From positions 1 to 35,566 of the forward strand of contig JAPYPT010000015.1 of assembly GCA_029937535.1 (NCBI GenBank): DNA of 35,566 nucleotides, read 5' to 3'. The position numbers and the translations under genes were made by a program. This DNA comes from Alphaproteobacteria bacterium. Lineage in GTDB: Bacteria; Pseudomonadota; Alphaproteobacteria; GCA-2731375. Each line of letters begins with the position of its first letter. The first letter of the stretch is position 1. This document shows positions 1-7,455 of this stretch, one piece after another. Below the pieces are notes generated by a model that saw nothing but the letters and a program-made list of their open reading frames with translations, did not search any database and was not told the origin of the DNA.

Positions 1-18
1 TGAGTTTGTTGCCCTGGA

Positions 19-39
19 TTGCCGGGTCGAGCCCGGCAA
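19..39. repeat. Short GC-rich palindrome (hairpin)
   Basis: Perfect 8-bp arms TTGCCGGG and CCCGGCAA flank a 5-nt loop (TCGAG). It lies downstream of the minus-strand receiver gene. No T-tract follows on either strand, so a simple intrinsic terminator is not supported. From general knowledge, near-identical GC-rich palindromes recur between genes in many alphaproteobacterial genomes, so this is probably one member of a dispersed family. Confidence 0.6.
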
Positions 40-78
40 CGACGTTAAAATGGGCTCGTGTCGTGTCGTGTGAATCCA

Positions 79-98
79 ATTAATTGAAAATCGCTCTA
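79..98. repeat. Half copy of AGAGCAATT palindrome family
   Basis: The 20 bases here match 18 of 20 bases at 10660-10679, which form the right arm of a complete palindrome copy. No left arm is seen nearby, so this is a partial copy. It overlaps the stop codon (TAG, 96-98 on the minus strand) of the receiver protein, so the repeat may have supplied that stop. Confidence 0.5.
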
Positions 99-1052
99 GC
101 CCTGGGCCGTCCGGATTGGATCGCCTGCTAGTTTTCCGACCCTGGCAACCTCGTTGCTGATGGCGGCGCTAAGCTCATTTGGTTCACCATCCATTTTCGA
201 GGCGACGCGCAACGCCAGGGCATTTTGCTCCAGCAGTTCCAGCCCCTTCAAATCCGGCGCACGCCCAAACAGCCCCGCCAAGACGCCGGACAGGGCGTCA
301 CACAAGGCCCTTAAATCTCTGCTGTCGCGGGGGATCAAGGTCTTGTTGTAAGTGCCGATTGATTTCCGCAGCTTGAGCAGGTCTTGCTCGTATCGGTCGG
401 GCAACGACGGGTCCAGGACCGCGGTTTTCAGTTGATCGGCAAAATACCAGATGCGGCGCGCCACATTGCGCAATTTCAAGCGGCGCAACTCGGCCAGGGT
501 CTCTTCGATGCGGGCCGAATTTGGCGCGGCGTCGCGCCGGCCTTGAACATGAGCCTGCAATGCGTTTGGAACGACAATGGATGTGGGATCGTTCTCCAGC
601 GCGGCTGCCTTGCGCCGGTCCGGGCCGAAGTAGTCCTCGCTGACGACGAATGGTTTTCGATGACGTACCAAGGCATCGATGCGTTGACCCATTTGAGTGG
701 TGGAAAACGGATACAAAATTATGTCGTCCGCGCCCGAACCTATAACCGGCCGCAATGCCTTCAATTTGGCATCCCACGTGGTCAGTAAAATCGGCACGAA
801 CGGGTCCAGGCCGAGCGTGTTGTCGCGAATATCGTTGATCAAGCTCAAACTGCCGAAATCCTCGGCATTTAATTCTAGTGTAACGAGTTCCACGCGTTGA
901 TTGTTCAGCCCCTGCCTGGCAGCCGCAAAATCGCCAAATTCCAGGAACGTTTTGAAACCCAAGACGTTCAGCACCGACCGCGTCTGTTTGCGTACCGCCT
1001 GCTGTCGATCCAGCAACATAACCGTCGCGTCCGCGTATTGGGGAGTTTGCAT
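96..1052 (-). CDS. Response-regulator-like protein with degenerate receiver domain
   Basis: A 318-residue protein. Residues about 9-130 have the pattern of a CheY-like receiver (VMLLD strand, GADDIILYPF near the end), followed by PFVVSEDYFGPDRR, a segment I know from alphaproteobacterial receiver proteins, then an alpha-helical C-terminal region of unknown role. Key phosphorylation residues look altered: the strand-3 acceptor position reads LVTLEL, with Glu60 where Asp is expected. The first strand has one Asp (LLDR) instead of an acidic pair, and the strand-5 Lys is Tyr (LYPF). It is probably a pseudo-receiver working without phosphorylation. No DNA-binding or enzymatic output domain is recognisable. 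I chose the ATG at 1052, just before the first strand and preceded by GAGG 10 bases upstream; an in-frame ATG at 1139 would add 29 residues with no domain. Confidence 0.75.
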   Translation of the reverse strand: MQTPQYADATVMLLDRQQAVRKQTRSVLNVLGFKTFLEFGDFAAARQGLNNQRVELVTLELNAEDFGSLSLINDIRDNTLGLDPFVPILLTTWDAKLKALRPVIGSGADDIILYPFSTTQMGQRIDALVRHRKPFVVSEDYFGPDRRKAAALENDPTSIVVPNALQAHVQGRRDAAPNSARIEETLAELRRLKLRNVARRIWYFADQLKTAVLDPSLPDRYEQDLLKLRKSIGTYNKTLIPRDSRDLRALCDALSGVLAGLFGRAPDLKGLELLEQNALALRVASKMDGEPNELSAAISNEVARVGKLAGDPIRTAQG

Positions 1053-1343
1053 AATGGGCCAGCCTCGTAAAAATCTCTCGCCCTCGATAATTGCCGGCGC
1101 GCGCGCCATGCATTCAGGGGCAGGCTTAGTCTTCCACATGTTGATTTAAGCGTTGCTGAAGAAACATGGTTAACGTCACCTTGCGCCGACGAACCCGACC
1201 GGGACCGGGCAAACGTCCACCCAAGGACGCGGTGGACCGCGTATAAGCATCTGGGTCAATTGCATTATTTATAAAGAATATGAGCGCATTTGGTTTACAC
1301 TGCGCCCCGGTGCAATCTGGTATCCGTCAGTGCGAGGTGAAAC

Positions 1344-1538
1344 ATGAAATGGTGGGGACCAATCGGCTTAATCGCTGGCATCGTGATGACCTGGTTCGGC
1401 TATGATCTTATTCAGCGCGCCGTCAATATTGATTGGAACATTTACCTGCCCCACATCATGGTCGGCTTGGTTATGTGTGTCGCCGGACCTTTCGTGGCCG
1501 TGGTCGCCCTGGTCAACGCCCGCCGGCACGGCCGTTGA
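1344..1538 (+). CDS. Small two-helix membrane protein, unknown function
   Basis: A 64-residue protein with two hydrophobic segments (about residues 4-20 and 38-57) separated by a short polar stretch and ending in a basic tail (NARRHGR). This predicts a hairpin inner-membrane protein. The start is well supported: GAGGTG lies four bases before the ATG. It is followed 70 bases later by the DUF455 gene on the same strand, so the two may be co-transcribed. I do not recognise the family. Coding status rests on the ribosome site and the membrane-like composition; no homology is claimed. Confidence 0.6.
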   Translation: MKWWGPIGLIAGIVMTWFGYDLIQRAVNIDWNIYLPHIMVGLVMCVAGPFVAVVALVNARRHGR

Positions 1539-1608
1539 TCCCGCACCCGGCCCGGCCTGAGCTTCGTTGACGGCCCGCACCCGAAGTTGCCCCCTAAATG
1601 CCCCCAAC

Positions 1609-2421
1609 ATGACTCCCATTGATAGTCTATGCGCCAGAGCCTGCGAGGTTCTGCGGACCGCCGACCCGGCCGCCAAGGCCGCCGCCGGCGCCGCCGCGGC
1701 CAGGGACTGGCGCGACGGCGTCATAGCGGAGATTGGCCAATGTGGCCAATGCGTGCCGCCACTCAGGCCCGCGCGGCCCGCCCGTCCGGAACTGCGCCGT
1801 CCCGGCGATATGCCCCGGCGCCGAACCGCTGGGCCGCGTGGTCGGATCGCCTTGTTGCACGCGGTCGCCCATATTGAACTTAACGCGATCGACCTTGCCT
1901 GGGATCTGATTGCCCGCTTCGCCGATACCGGCCTACCGCGCGCCTTCTATGACGATTGGGTCGGTGTTGCGGCCGATGAAGGCCGGCATTTCACCTATCT
2001 GGCGGCCCGCCTGGCGGAGTTGGATGCCGCCTACGGCGATTTACCGGCCCACGATGGCCTGTGGCAGGCGGCGGTCGATACCGCCGGCGATCTGACCGCC
2101 CGCCTGGCCGTGGTGCCCATGTTGCTGGAAGCCCGGGGCCTGGATGTCACGCCGGCCATGGTGGACAAACTGCAATCCGCTGGCGATAACCAGTCCGCCT
2201 TGATATTGCAATTGATATTGGAAGAGGAAATCGGCCATGTCGCCACTGGCTGCCGTTGGTTTGAATGGTCCTGCCGGCGGCATGGGCTGGAACCGGTGAG
2301 CCATTGGCATATCTTGGTCGCGGCGAATTTCAAGGGTGTCATCAAGCCGCCCTTTAACCACACGGCGCGAAACCAGGCCGGCATGGCGGCGGAGTACTAC
2401 GAATCCGCCGCCCTTTCTTAA
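1609..2421 (+). CDS. DUF455 family ferritin-like protein
   Basis: A 270-residue protein matching the DUF455 (COG2833) family. Recognisable blocks are the proline/arginine-rich N-terminal segment around RPARPELRRPGDMPRRR, then the ferritin-like helices: HIELNAIDLAWD, AADEGRHF, a Glu in LLEARGLDV and EEEIGHVATG. The Glu and EGRH/EIGH residues are placed to bind a di-metal centre. The enzymatic role of the family is not established to my knowledge. The ATG at 1609 is preferred; a TTG at 1567 would add 14 residues. Length is normal for the family, so the gene looks intact. It sits downstream of the small membrane protein and upstream of the cell-wall peptidase on the same strand. Confidence 0.85.
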   Translation: MTPIDSLCARACEVLRTADPAAKAAAGAAAARDWRDGVIAEIGQCGQCVPPLRPARPARPELRRPGDMPRRRTAGPRGRIALLHAVAHIELNAIDLAWDLIARFADTGLPRAFYDDWVGVAADEGRHFTYLAARLAELDAAYGDLPAHDGLWQAAVDTAGDLTARLAVVPMLLEARGLDVTPAMVDKLQSAGDNQSALILQLILEEEIGHVATGCRWFEWSCRRHGLEPVSHWHILVAANFKGVIKPPFNHTARNQAGMAAEYYESAALS

Positions 2422-2569
2422 GCAAATTGGGTGAAAATTTTCCTGAACGCGGGGCACGTGAGGTCTGCCGTCATGTTTGGCGTTTTTTTCCGTTGCAATG
2501 TGCTTCAGGATCGGATGCAATAAACAAAAATCCAGGGTGGCGCACACGCGCTTGGAAAGAGGCTATGGA

Positions 2570-4156
2570 ATGATCGAGGGCATCGCGGGTGGGGCCGCGC
2601 GGCTGTTGGGGCGTTTTTACCCGGAACGGCAGATAATAATTCGCAGCCGTGGCGAAGTTAACTTGGTCACGCTGGGGCGGAAGAGCCAGATCGGGCTCAC
2701 CGTGGTTGCCTTGTCAATGCTGGGCTGGCTGACATACGCCAGCCTTGGGATCTATCTGCAACTGAATATCATTGCCGACAAGGACGTTCATATCTCCCGC
2801 ATGGTGGGCGCCAATGACCGCTTGAATGCCGACATGCGCGCGGTGGAAACCAAGTACCGCAAGATTACCGACAATTTGGAATATAATCAGAAACTTTTGG
2901 GCGACGTACTTCGCCAACGGGCCAGCTTGGACCGGGTGCGGACGGAACTGTTGCGCGAACTAGGCCAAACCCAAAAGCAGCGGGACTTGGCGTTAAACAA
3001 AAGCCAGGCATTGCAGTCCCGTCTATCCAATCTGGAAACCAGTCTCCGGCGGACCCTGGACCAGTCCGACAATCTGCAATCCAATCTTAGTCACATTACC
3101 AGCCAGTTGGCCTCAACTGAATCCGAACGGGAAATAGTACGGCGGGAGCGCCAGGCTCTGGCCCTCAATTTGGACGAGATGCGGCAGAATGTTCTGGGCC
3201 TGAAAATGGACCAGCGGAATTTGCGGTCTAATCTGGACTCGTCCGCCAACCGCTTGGCGAAAACCCTGTCCGACCGCGAAAAAGTTCGCCAGGAACGCAG
3301 TACGCTGGCAAGCAATCTCGACGCTATGCGCGACAATCTCACCGGTCTGCGAAAGGCCCGCAAGGACCTCCACCAAGACCTTCAGAGCAGCGAACAGATG
3401 GTGGCTCGCCTAACCGATCAACGCGATACCGCCATTTCCACCCATCGCAACTTAAACCAGCGGATTGCCGGTTTGGAAGATCGCTTGGAACAGTTGCATC
3501 TGTCCCAGCGCACCCTGGTCGGCAACATTAATGACCGCACGGACGCCAATATTTCCGAATTGGAATCCGTGGTTAAAATTACCGGCCTCAATCTGAACAA
3601 GCTCCTAAAACGGGTCGAAAAGAAGCAGAGCGCGGTGGGTGGCCCGCTTTTGGCGGCGGACAACGACAACCAAACCATTGGTGAACTGGGCTTGCTGGAA
3701 AACCGCCTAAGCCGATGGAGCGCCCTGAACGCGGTTTTGGAACGTCTACCGATCACGCCGCCGGTGGATTCATTCTCGATCTCGTCGCGCTATGGCAAGC
3801 GGCGCGATCCGTTCACCAAACGCAAGGCATTTCATGGCGGCGTCGATCTGGCCGGGGTCCGGCGCACCAGAGTGCGCGCCACCTCGCCCGGCGTGGTCAC
3901 ATATGTGGGCTGGAAGGGTCCTTATGGCCGCATGGTGGAGGTCAGCCACGGGCTTGGCCTCCGCACCCGCTACGGACATTTACAAAAAATACTGGTCAAA
4001 CGGGGTCAAAAGGTGGTTTTTCGTCAAAAGATCGGTTTGATGGGCAGCAGTGGCCGTTCCACGGGCTCCCATGTTCACTACGAAGTATTGTTCGACCGCA
4101 AGCCGCTTGATCCGATGAAATTTCTAAAGGCTGGAAAATATGTTTTCAAAGGCTGA
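2570..4156 (+). CDS. M23 family metallopeptidase with N-terminal membrane anchor and coiled coil
   Basis: A 528-residue envelope protein. One transmembrane helix lies near residues 35-60, followed by a long charged coiled coil (about 80-370, rich in repeated LDxMRxN/LRxxRxxL patterns) and a C-terminal LytM/M23 domain. Zinc and catalytic motifs are complete: HGGVD (H422, D426), a YGH motif, and HVH (H501, H503). It should be a periplasmic peptidoglycan endopeptidase of the MepM/NlpD type; the N-terminal part resembles the DUF5930 region of alphaproteobacterial M23 proteins. The ATG at 2570 has AGAGG about seven bases upstream; a longer TTG start at 2477 would place 31 poorly matching residues ahead of it. 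The stop overlaps the bactofilin start by 17 bases, indicating one transcript. Confidence 0.9.
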   Translation: MIEGIAGGAARLLGRFYPERQIIIRSRGEVNLVTLGRKSQIGLTVVALSMLGWLTYASLGIYLQLNIIADKDVHISRMVGANDRLNADMRAVETKYRKITDNLEYNQKLLGDVLRQRASLDRVRTELLRELGQTQKQRDLALNKSQALQSRLSNLETSLRRTLDQSDNLQSNLSHITSQLASTESEREIVRRERQALALNLDEMRQNVLGLKMDQRNLRSNLDSSANRLAKTLSDREKVRQERSTLASNLDAMRDNLTGLRKARKDLHQDLQSSEQMVARLTDQRDTAISTHRNLNQRIAGLEDRLEQLHLSQRTLVGNINDRTDANISELESVVKITGLNLNKLLKRVEKKQSAVGGPLLAADNDNQTIGELGLLENRLSRWSALNAVLERLPITPPVDSFSISSRYGKRRDPFTKRKAFHGGVDLAGVRRTRVRATSPGVVTYVGWKGPYGRMVEVSHGLGLRTRYGHLQKILVKRGQKVVFRQKIGLMGSSGRSTGSHVHYEVLFDRKPLDPMKFLKAGKYVFKG

Positions 4157-4601
4157 CAAGACCAAGGCCGCGGCCGCATCGGCCCGCGCCATACCGTCTC
4201 TGGTATCAACCGACCTGGAAATTACCGGCAATCTGAAGACGCCGGGCGAGGTACAGCTTGATGGCACGGTGCAGGGCGACATTACCTGCGGCAAATTGAT
4301 GATCGGTGAAAAAGCCGCAATCACCGGCCAGATCGAGGCCGATGAGGTGGAAATCCGCGGCAAGGTCACGGGCCGCATCAAGGCACGCATTGTTCACCTG
4401 GCCAAAACAGCCCATGTGACGGGTGATATCTGGCATGACAGTCTGGCCATTGAAGCCGGCGCCTTCCTGGACGGCCACTGCAAACGCAACGATACCCAAA
4501 CGACAATACAGGCATCGACCCAGACAGCGAAGGTGACGCCCGCGCCCCGCCCGGCCGAGGTTGTCGCGGTCGCTGGCGGGAAGACCGCCACGGGCAGCTA
4601 A
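4140..4601 (+). CDS. Bactofilin family cytoskeletal protein
   Basis: A 153-residue protein with a central bactofilin (DUF583) beta-helix, about residues 20-115. It shows the repeating hydrophobic/glycine pattern seen in LEITGNLKTPGEVQLDGT, GEKAAITGQIEADEVEIRG and VTGRIKARIVHL. Disordered alanine/lysine-rich N-terminal and alanine/threonine-rich C-terminal tails flank it, as usual for the family. Bactofilins polymerise without nucleotide and scaffold local cell-wall synthesis. The gene overlaps the M23 peptidase in a different frame. M23-bactofilin pairing is a known arrangement (Helicobacter CcmA/Csd proteins, Caulobacter), so the peptidase is the probable partner. The ATG at 4140 is the only sensible start. 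Confidence 0.92.
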   Translation: MFSKADKTKAAAASARAIPSLVSTDLEITGNLKTPGEVQLDGTVQGDITCGKLMIGEKAAITGQIEADEVEIRGKVTGRIKARIVHLAKTAHVTGDIWHDSLAIEAGAFLDGHCKRNDTQTTIQASTQTAKVTPAPRPAEVVAVAGGKTATGS

Positions 4602-4651
4602 GCCTGGCAGAATTAGTCGCTAATAATTAGTGCTTTTAGGCTGTAGCGCGC

Positions 4652-6973
4652 TCATAACATTTGTTCGTCATCCAGGACCCGGCGTATCCATTGGGCTAGA
4701 ACATCGGTCCGGTATGGTTTGCTAAGGAGCGCCACGTCTTCATCGAACTGGCCGCGAAGATTGAGAGCTTCCCGTGTGTAGCCCGACGAATAGAGCACGC
4801 TGCCGGCCGGATATCGCGCTTGGAAAGTGTTGGCGACATCACGGCCGCTCATTCCCTGGGGCAAAATCACATCGGTCAATAAAAGGTCGATCCTCTCGGA
4901 CGCCGCCATGACGTCCAGTGCGGCCGGTCCGTCTTCCGCTTCCAGGGTGGTGTAACCGAGACGGTCAAGCGCCTTCACAAGATATCCCAGCAGATCCTTG
5001 TTATCCTCGACCACAAGAATTGTTTCCTTGCCCGTAGGTTTTTCCAGTTTGGCTGGCTGTATAATACCTTCGATCAGCGCCTCTTTTTCCGCCCTGGGCA
5101 GGTAAATTCTTACTGTCGTGCCTTCGCCTTCTTCGCTGGAAATCAAAACCTGTCCGCCGGTTTGTCTGGCAAAGCCGAAGACCATGCTCAAACCCAACCC
5201 ACTGCCTTCGCCGATATCTTTTGTCGTGAAAAACGGCTCGAAGACCCGTGAGATTATTTCCGCCGGCATGCCCAAGCCGCTGTCGCTGACGGAAATCATC
5301 ACGTAGTCGCCCGGTACGAGATCCTCGAAAGCCGCCGTATCGCTATTCTTTAGGACTTGATTGGCTGTTTCAATGATCAATTGCCCGCCATCGGGCATGG
5401 CGTCGCGGGCATTGATGGCGAGGTTCAACAGCGCATTCTCGAGCTGTCCGACATCGACCATGGTCGACCAAAGATCCGCTGCCAATGTGGTCTTGACGGC
5501 AATGTTTTCACCAATCGTGCGCCCGGCAAGCTGAATGAATTTAGGCAATATCTCGTTGATCCGGGTGTTTTTGGCATTGAGAGGTTGCCGCCGTGAGAAT
5601 GCCAGCAACCGGTGGGTTAATTCAGCGCCCTTGACCGCCGCGTGAAGGGCAATGGCGACGCTGTCTCTGTCACCCTCGTCGGCAATGCGGTCTGCCTCTA
5701 TCAGATCAAGATTGCCGATGACCGCGGCCAATATATTGTTGAAGTCGTGGGCGATACCGCCTGTCAACTGGCCCACTGCTTCCAGGCGCTGTGACTGGCG
5801 CAATTGATCCGCGGTTTTCTTGACCTCCGTAATATCGGTACGAATTCCCACGGTAAGCCCGTCAGCCGTTTTCCGCTCGCTGCACAAAAGCCACCGGCCG
5901 TCGGTAAGTTCCTGTTCGTGGGAACCTTGCGCGCTCCTTTGCCGGGTCATCTGTGCATTCAACCAAAGTTCAACATTTTCATCGCCTGTTTTGACGGCGC
6001 CGCATTCAAAGGACAGCCGCGCAAGGTCCGCCATTTTCGCGCCCGGAACCAATTCGTTTTCGATCCGTGGGTAAAAGCTCCTGAACTTCTCATTGCACAT
6101 GATGAAGCGCTCATCCGGGTCGTACAGGATAAAACCTTCGGAGATGCCTTCGATGGCGCCGGAGAGATACGCCTCGGTCTCCTGAAGCGCGGCCTCCGTT
6201 TGTTTATGTGCCGTTAAATCGACGACGAGACTAAAAAAGCCGCGCACCTGCCCCTCGTCAGATATATCCGGCACGTAGGAAATTTGAACATCACGGGTCT
6301 TGCCATCGGGATATCTATTTGACTCCGTAAACGTCACGCGTTCGCCAGTTAAAACTTTATCAATGTAACGCTGTATCTTCCTCTGTATTTCATCTCCTAC
6401 AACATCAACGGCGTGCTTTCCAACAAAGTCGCCGGCCGGCAACCGATACCACTCAGCTGCGGTTTCGTTGGCAAATTGGTAACGCAGATCCTTGTCCATG
6501 TGCGCGATAAACACCGGCAGATTATCGGCGATCAGACGCATGTGGGCTTCGCTCTTGCGCAACGCAACCTCCGCCTGCCGCCTTTGCCGCCGCGATGCCG
6601 CCTCCTCCAGTTCGCGCCGGACCGCGGGCACGAGGCGGATCAAATTTTCCTTCAATAAATAATCATTGGCGCCCGCCTTCATCACCTCGACCGCGACTTC
6701 CTCGCCAATGGTGCCCGAGACTACGATGAATGGTGTGTCCTGACATTCTTCCCGCACGATCTTGAGCGCCATGAAGGAATTGAATTGCGGCATGACGTGA
6801 TCGCAGATGACGATGTCCCAGTCAACGCGATGCAGGGCGGCACGCAACCCGGCGGCATCCTCCACGCACTCGGAAGTAAATTGAAAGCCGCCCTTACGCA
6901 ATTGACGAGCAATTAGTTCCGCGTCGTCGGCGGAGTCTTCAACGAAGAGAATATTGATCTCTTCCTTTTCCAT
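4652..6973 (-). CDS. Hybrid sensor histidine kinase (REC-PAS-PAS-HisKA-HATPase-REC)
   Basis: A 773-residue soluble hybrid kinase with no membrane segment. In order: an N-terminal receiver (LFVEDSADD, acceptor Asp in VICDHVMP, Lys in YLLKEN), a PAS domain (~145-265), a second PAS-like domain (~270-385), a HisKA domain with H409 in GGIAHDFNNILA, a HATPase domain (NLAINARDAM, DSGLGMP, GEGSGLGLSMV), and a C-terminal receiver (VVEDN, LLLTDVILP, SKPYR). Receivers at both ends suggest that it accepts a signal from another kinase and also runs an internal relay. The start at 6973 overlaps the stop of the upstream response regulator as TGATG, with GGGGA just upstream. An in-frame ATG at 7012 would extend it by 13 residues. 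It is the last gene of a three-gene signalling operon. Confidence 0.92.
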   Translation of the reverse strand: MEKEEINILFVEDSADDAELIARQLRKGGFQFTSECVEDAAGLRAALHRVDWDIVICDHVMPQFNSFMALKIVREECQDTPFIVVSGTIGEEVAVEVMKAGANDYLLKENLIRLVPAVRRELEEAASRRQRRQAEVALRKSEAHMRLIADNLPVFIAHMDKDLRYQFANETAAEWYRLPAGDFVGKHAVDVVGDEIQRKIQRYIDKVLTGERVTFTESNRYPDGKTRDVQISYVPDISDEGQVRGFFSLVVDLTAHKQTEAALQETEAYLSGAIEGISEGFILYDPDERFIMCNEKFRSFYPRIENELVPGAKMADLARLSFECGAVKTGDENVELWLNAQMTRQRSAQGSHEQELTDGRWLLCSERKTADGLTVGIRTDITEVKKTADQLRQSQRLEAVGQLTGGIAHDFNNILAAVIGNLDLIEADRIADEGDRDSVAIALHAAVKGAELTHRLLAFSRRQPLNAKNTRINEILPKFIQLAGRTIGENIAVKTTLAADLWSTMVDVGQLENALLNLAINARDAMPDGGQLIIETANQVLKNSDTAAFEDLVPGDYVMISVSDSGLGMPAEIISRVFEPFFTTKDIGEGSGLGLSMVFGFARQTGGQVLISSEEGEGTTVRIYLPRAEKEALIEGIIQPAKLEKPTGKETILVVEDNKDLLGYLVKALDRLGYTTLEAEDGPAALDVMAASERIDLLLTDVILPQGMSGRDVANTFQARYPAGSVLYSSGYTREALNLRGQFDEDVALLSKPYRTDVLAQWIRRVLDDEQML

Positions 6974-7416
6974 CAGGTCCCCGAGGGTGGCGGTTCGTTT
7001 ATCAGCATCCAATAGAGATGCAATTGCCGGACCGCATCTCTGAATTGTTCAAAATCCACTGGTTTGCGCACATAGCTGTTGGCGCCCAGATTATAGCTTT
7101 CGATCATATCCTTCTGCTCGTCCGATGACGTCAAAATCGTCACCGGTATGAGGCGCGTGCGTTCATCGGCGCGAATTCGCTTTAAAACTTCCAGGCCATC
7201 GATCTTGGGCAGTTTAAGGTCTAGCAGCACGATCGCCGGCTGCTCTTTGGCGTCACGGCCGGCGAAGGCGCCCTCCGCAAACAGATATTCCAACGCCTCA
7301 ACGCCGTCCCGCGCCACGACGATCTCGTTGGCGACGTTCTGCTTTCTGAGTTCCCGCATGGTGAGAAGTTCGTCGTCTGGATTATCTTCCACCAACAAAA
7401 TCGTCATTTTGGCCAT
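6973..7416 (-). CDS. Single-domain response regulator (CheY/Rcp1-like)
   Basis: A 147-residue protein made only of a receiver domain: acidic pocket LLVEDNPDDE, acceptor D66 in VLLDLKLP, conserved Thr/Ser in TILTSSDE and Lys in YVRKPVDF. The LLVEDNPDD...LDLKLPKIDGLEVL pattern and length match the Rcp1 class, which typically partners phytochrome-like and PAS kinases. There is no output domain, so it probably shuttles phosphate between the upstream membrane kinase and the downstream hybrid kinase, or binds a target directly. It lies 39 bases after the MASE3 kinase gene and is translationally coupled to the hybrid kinase (TGATG). A second ATG three codons in is an alternative start; neither has a strong ribosome site. 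Confidence 0.9.
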   Translation of the reverse strand: MAKMTILLVEDNPDDELLTMRELRKQNVANEIVVARDGVEALEYLFAEGAFAGRDAKEQPAIVLLDLKLPKIDGLEVLKRIRADERTRLIPVTILTSSDEQKDMIESYNLGANSYVRKPVDFEQFRDAVRQLHLYWMLINEPPPSGT

Positions 7417-7455
7417 TTACGCACCATTTTTTACCAACTATGCAAACACTAATTG

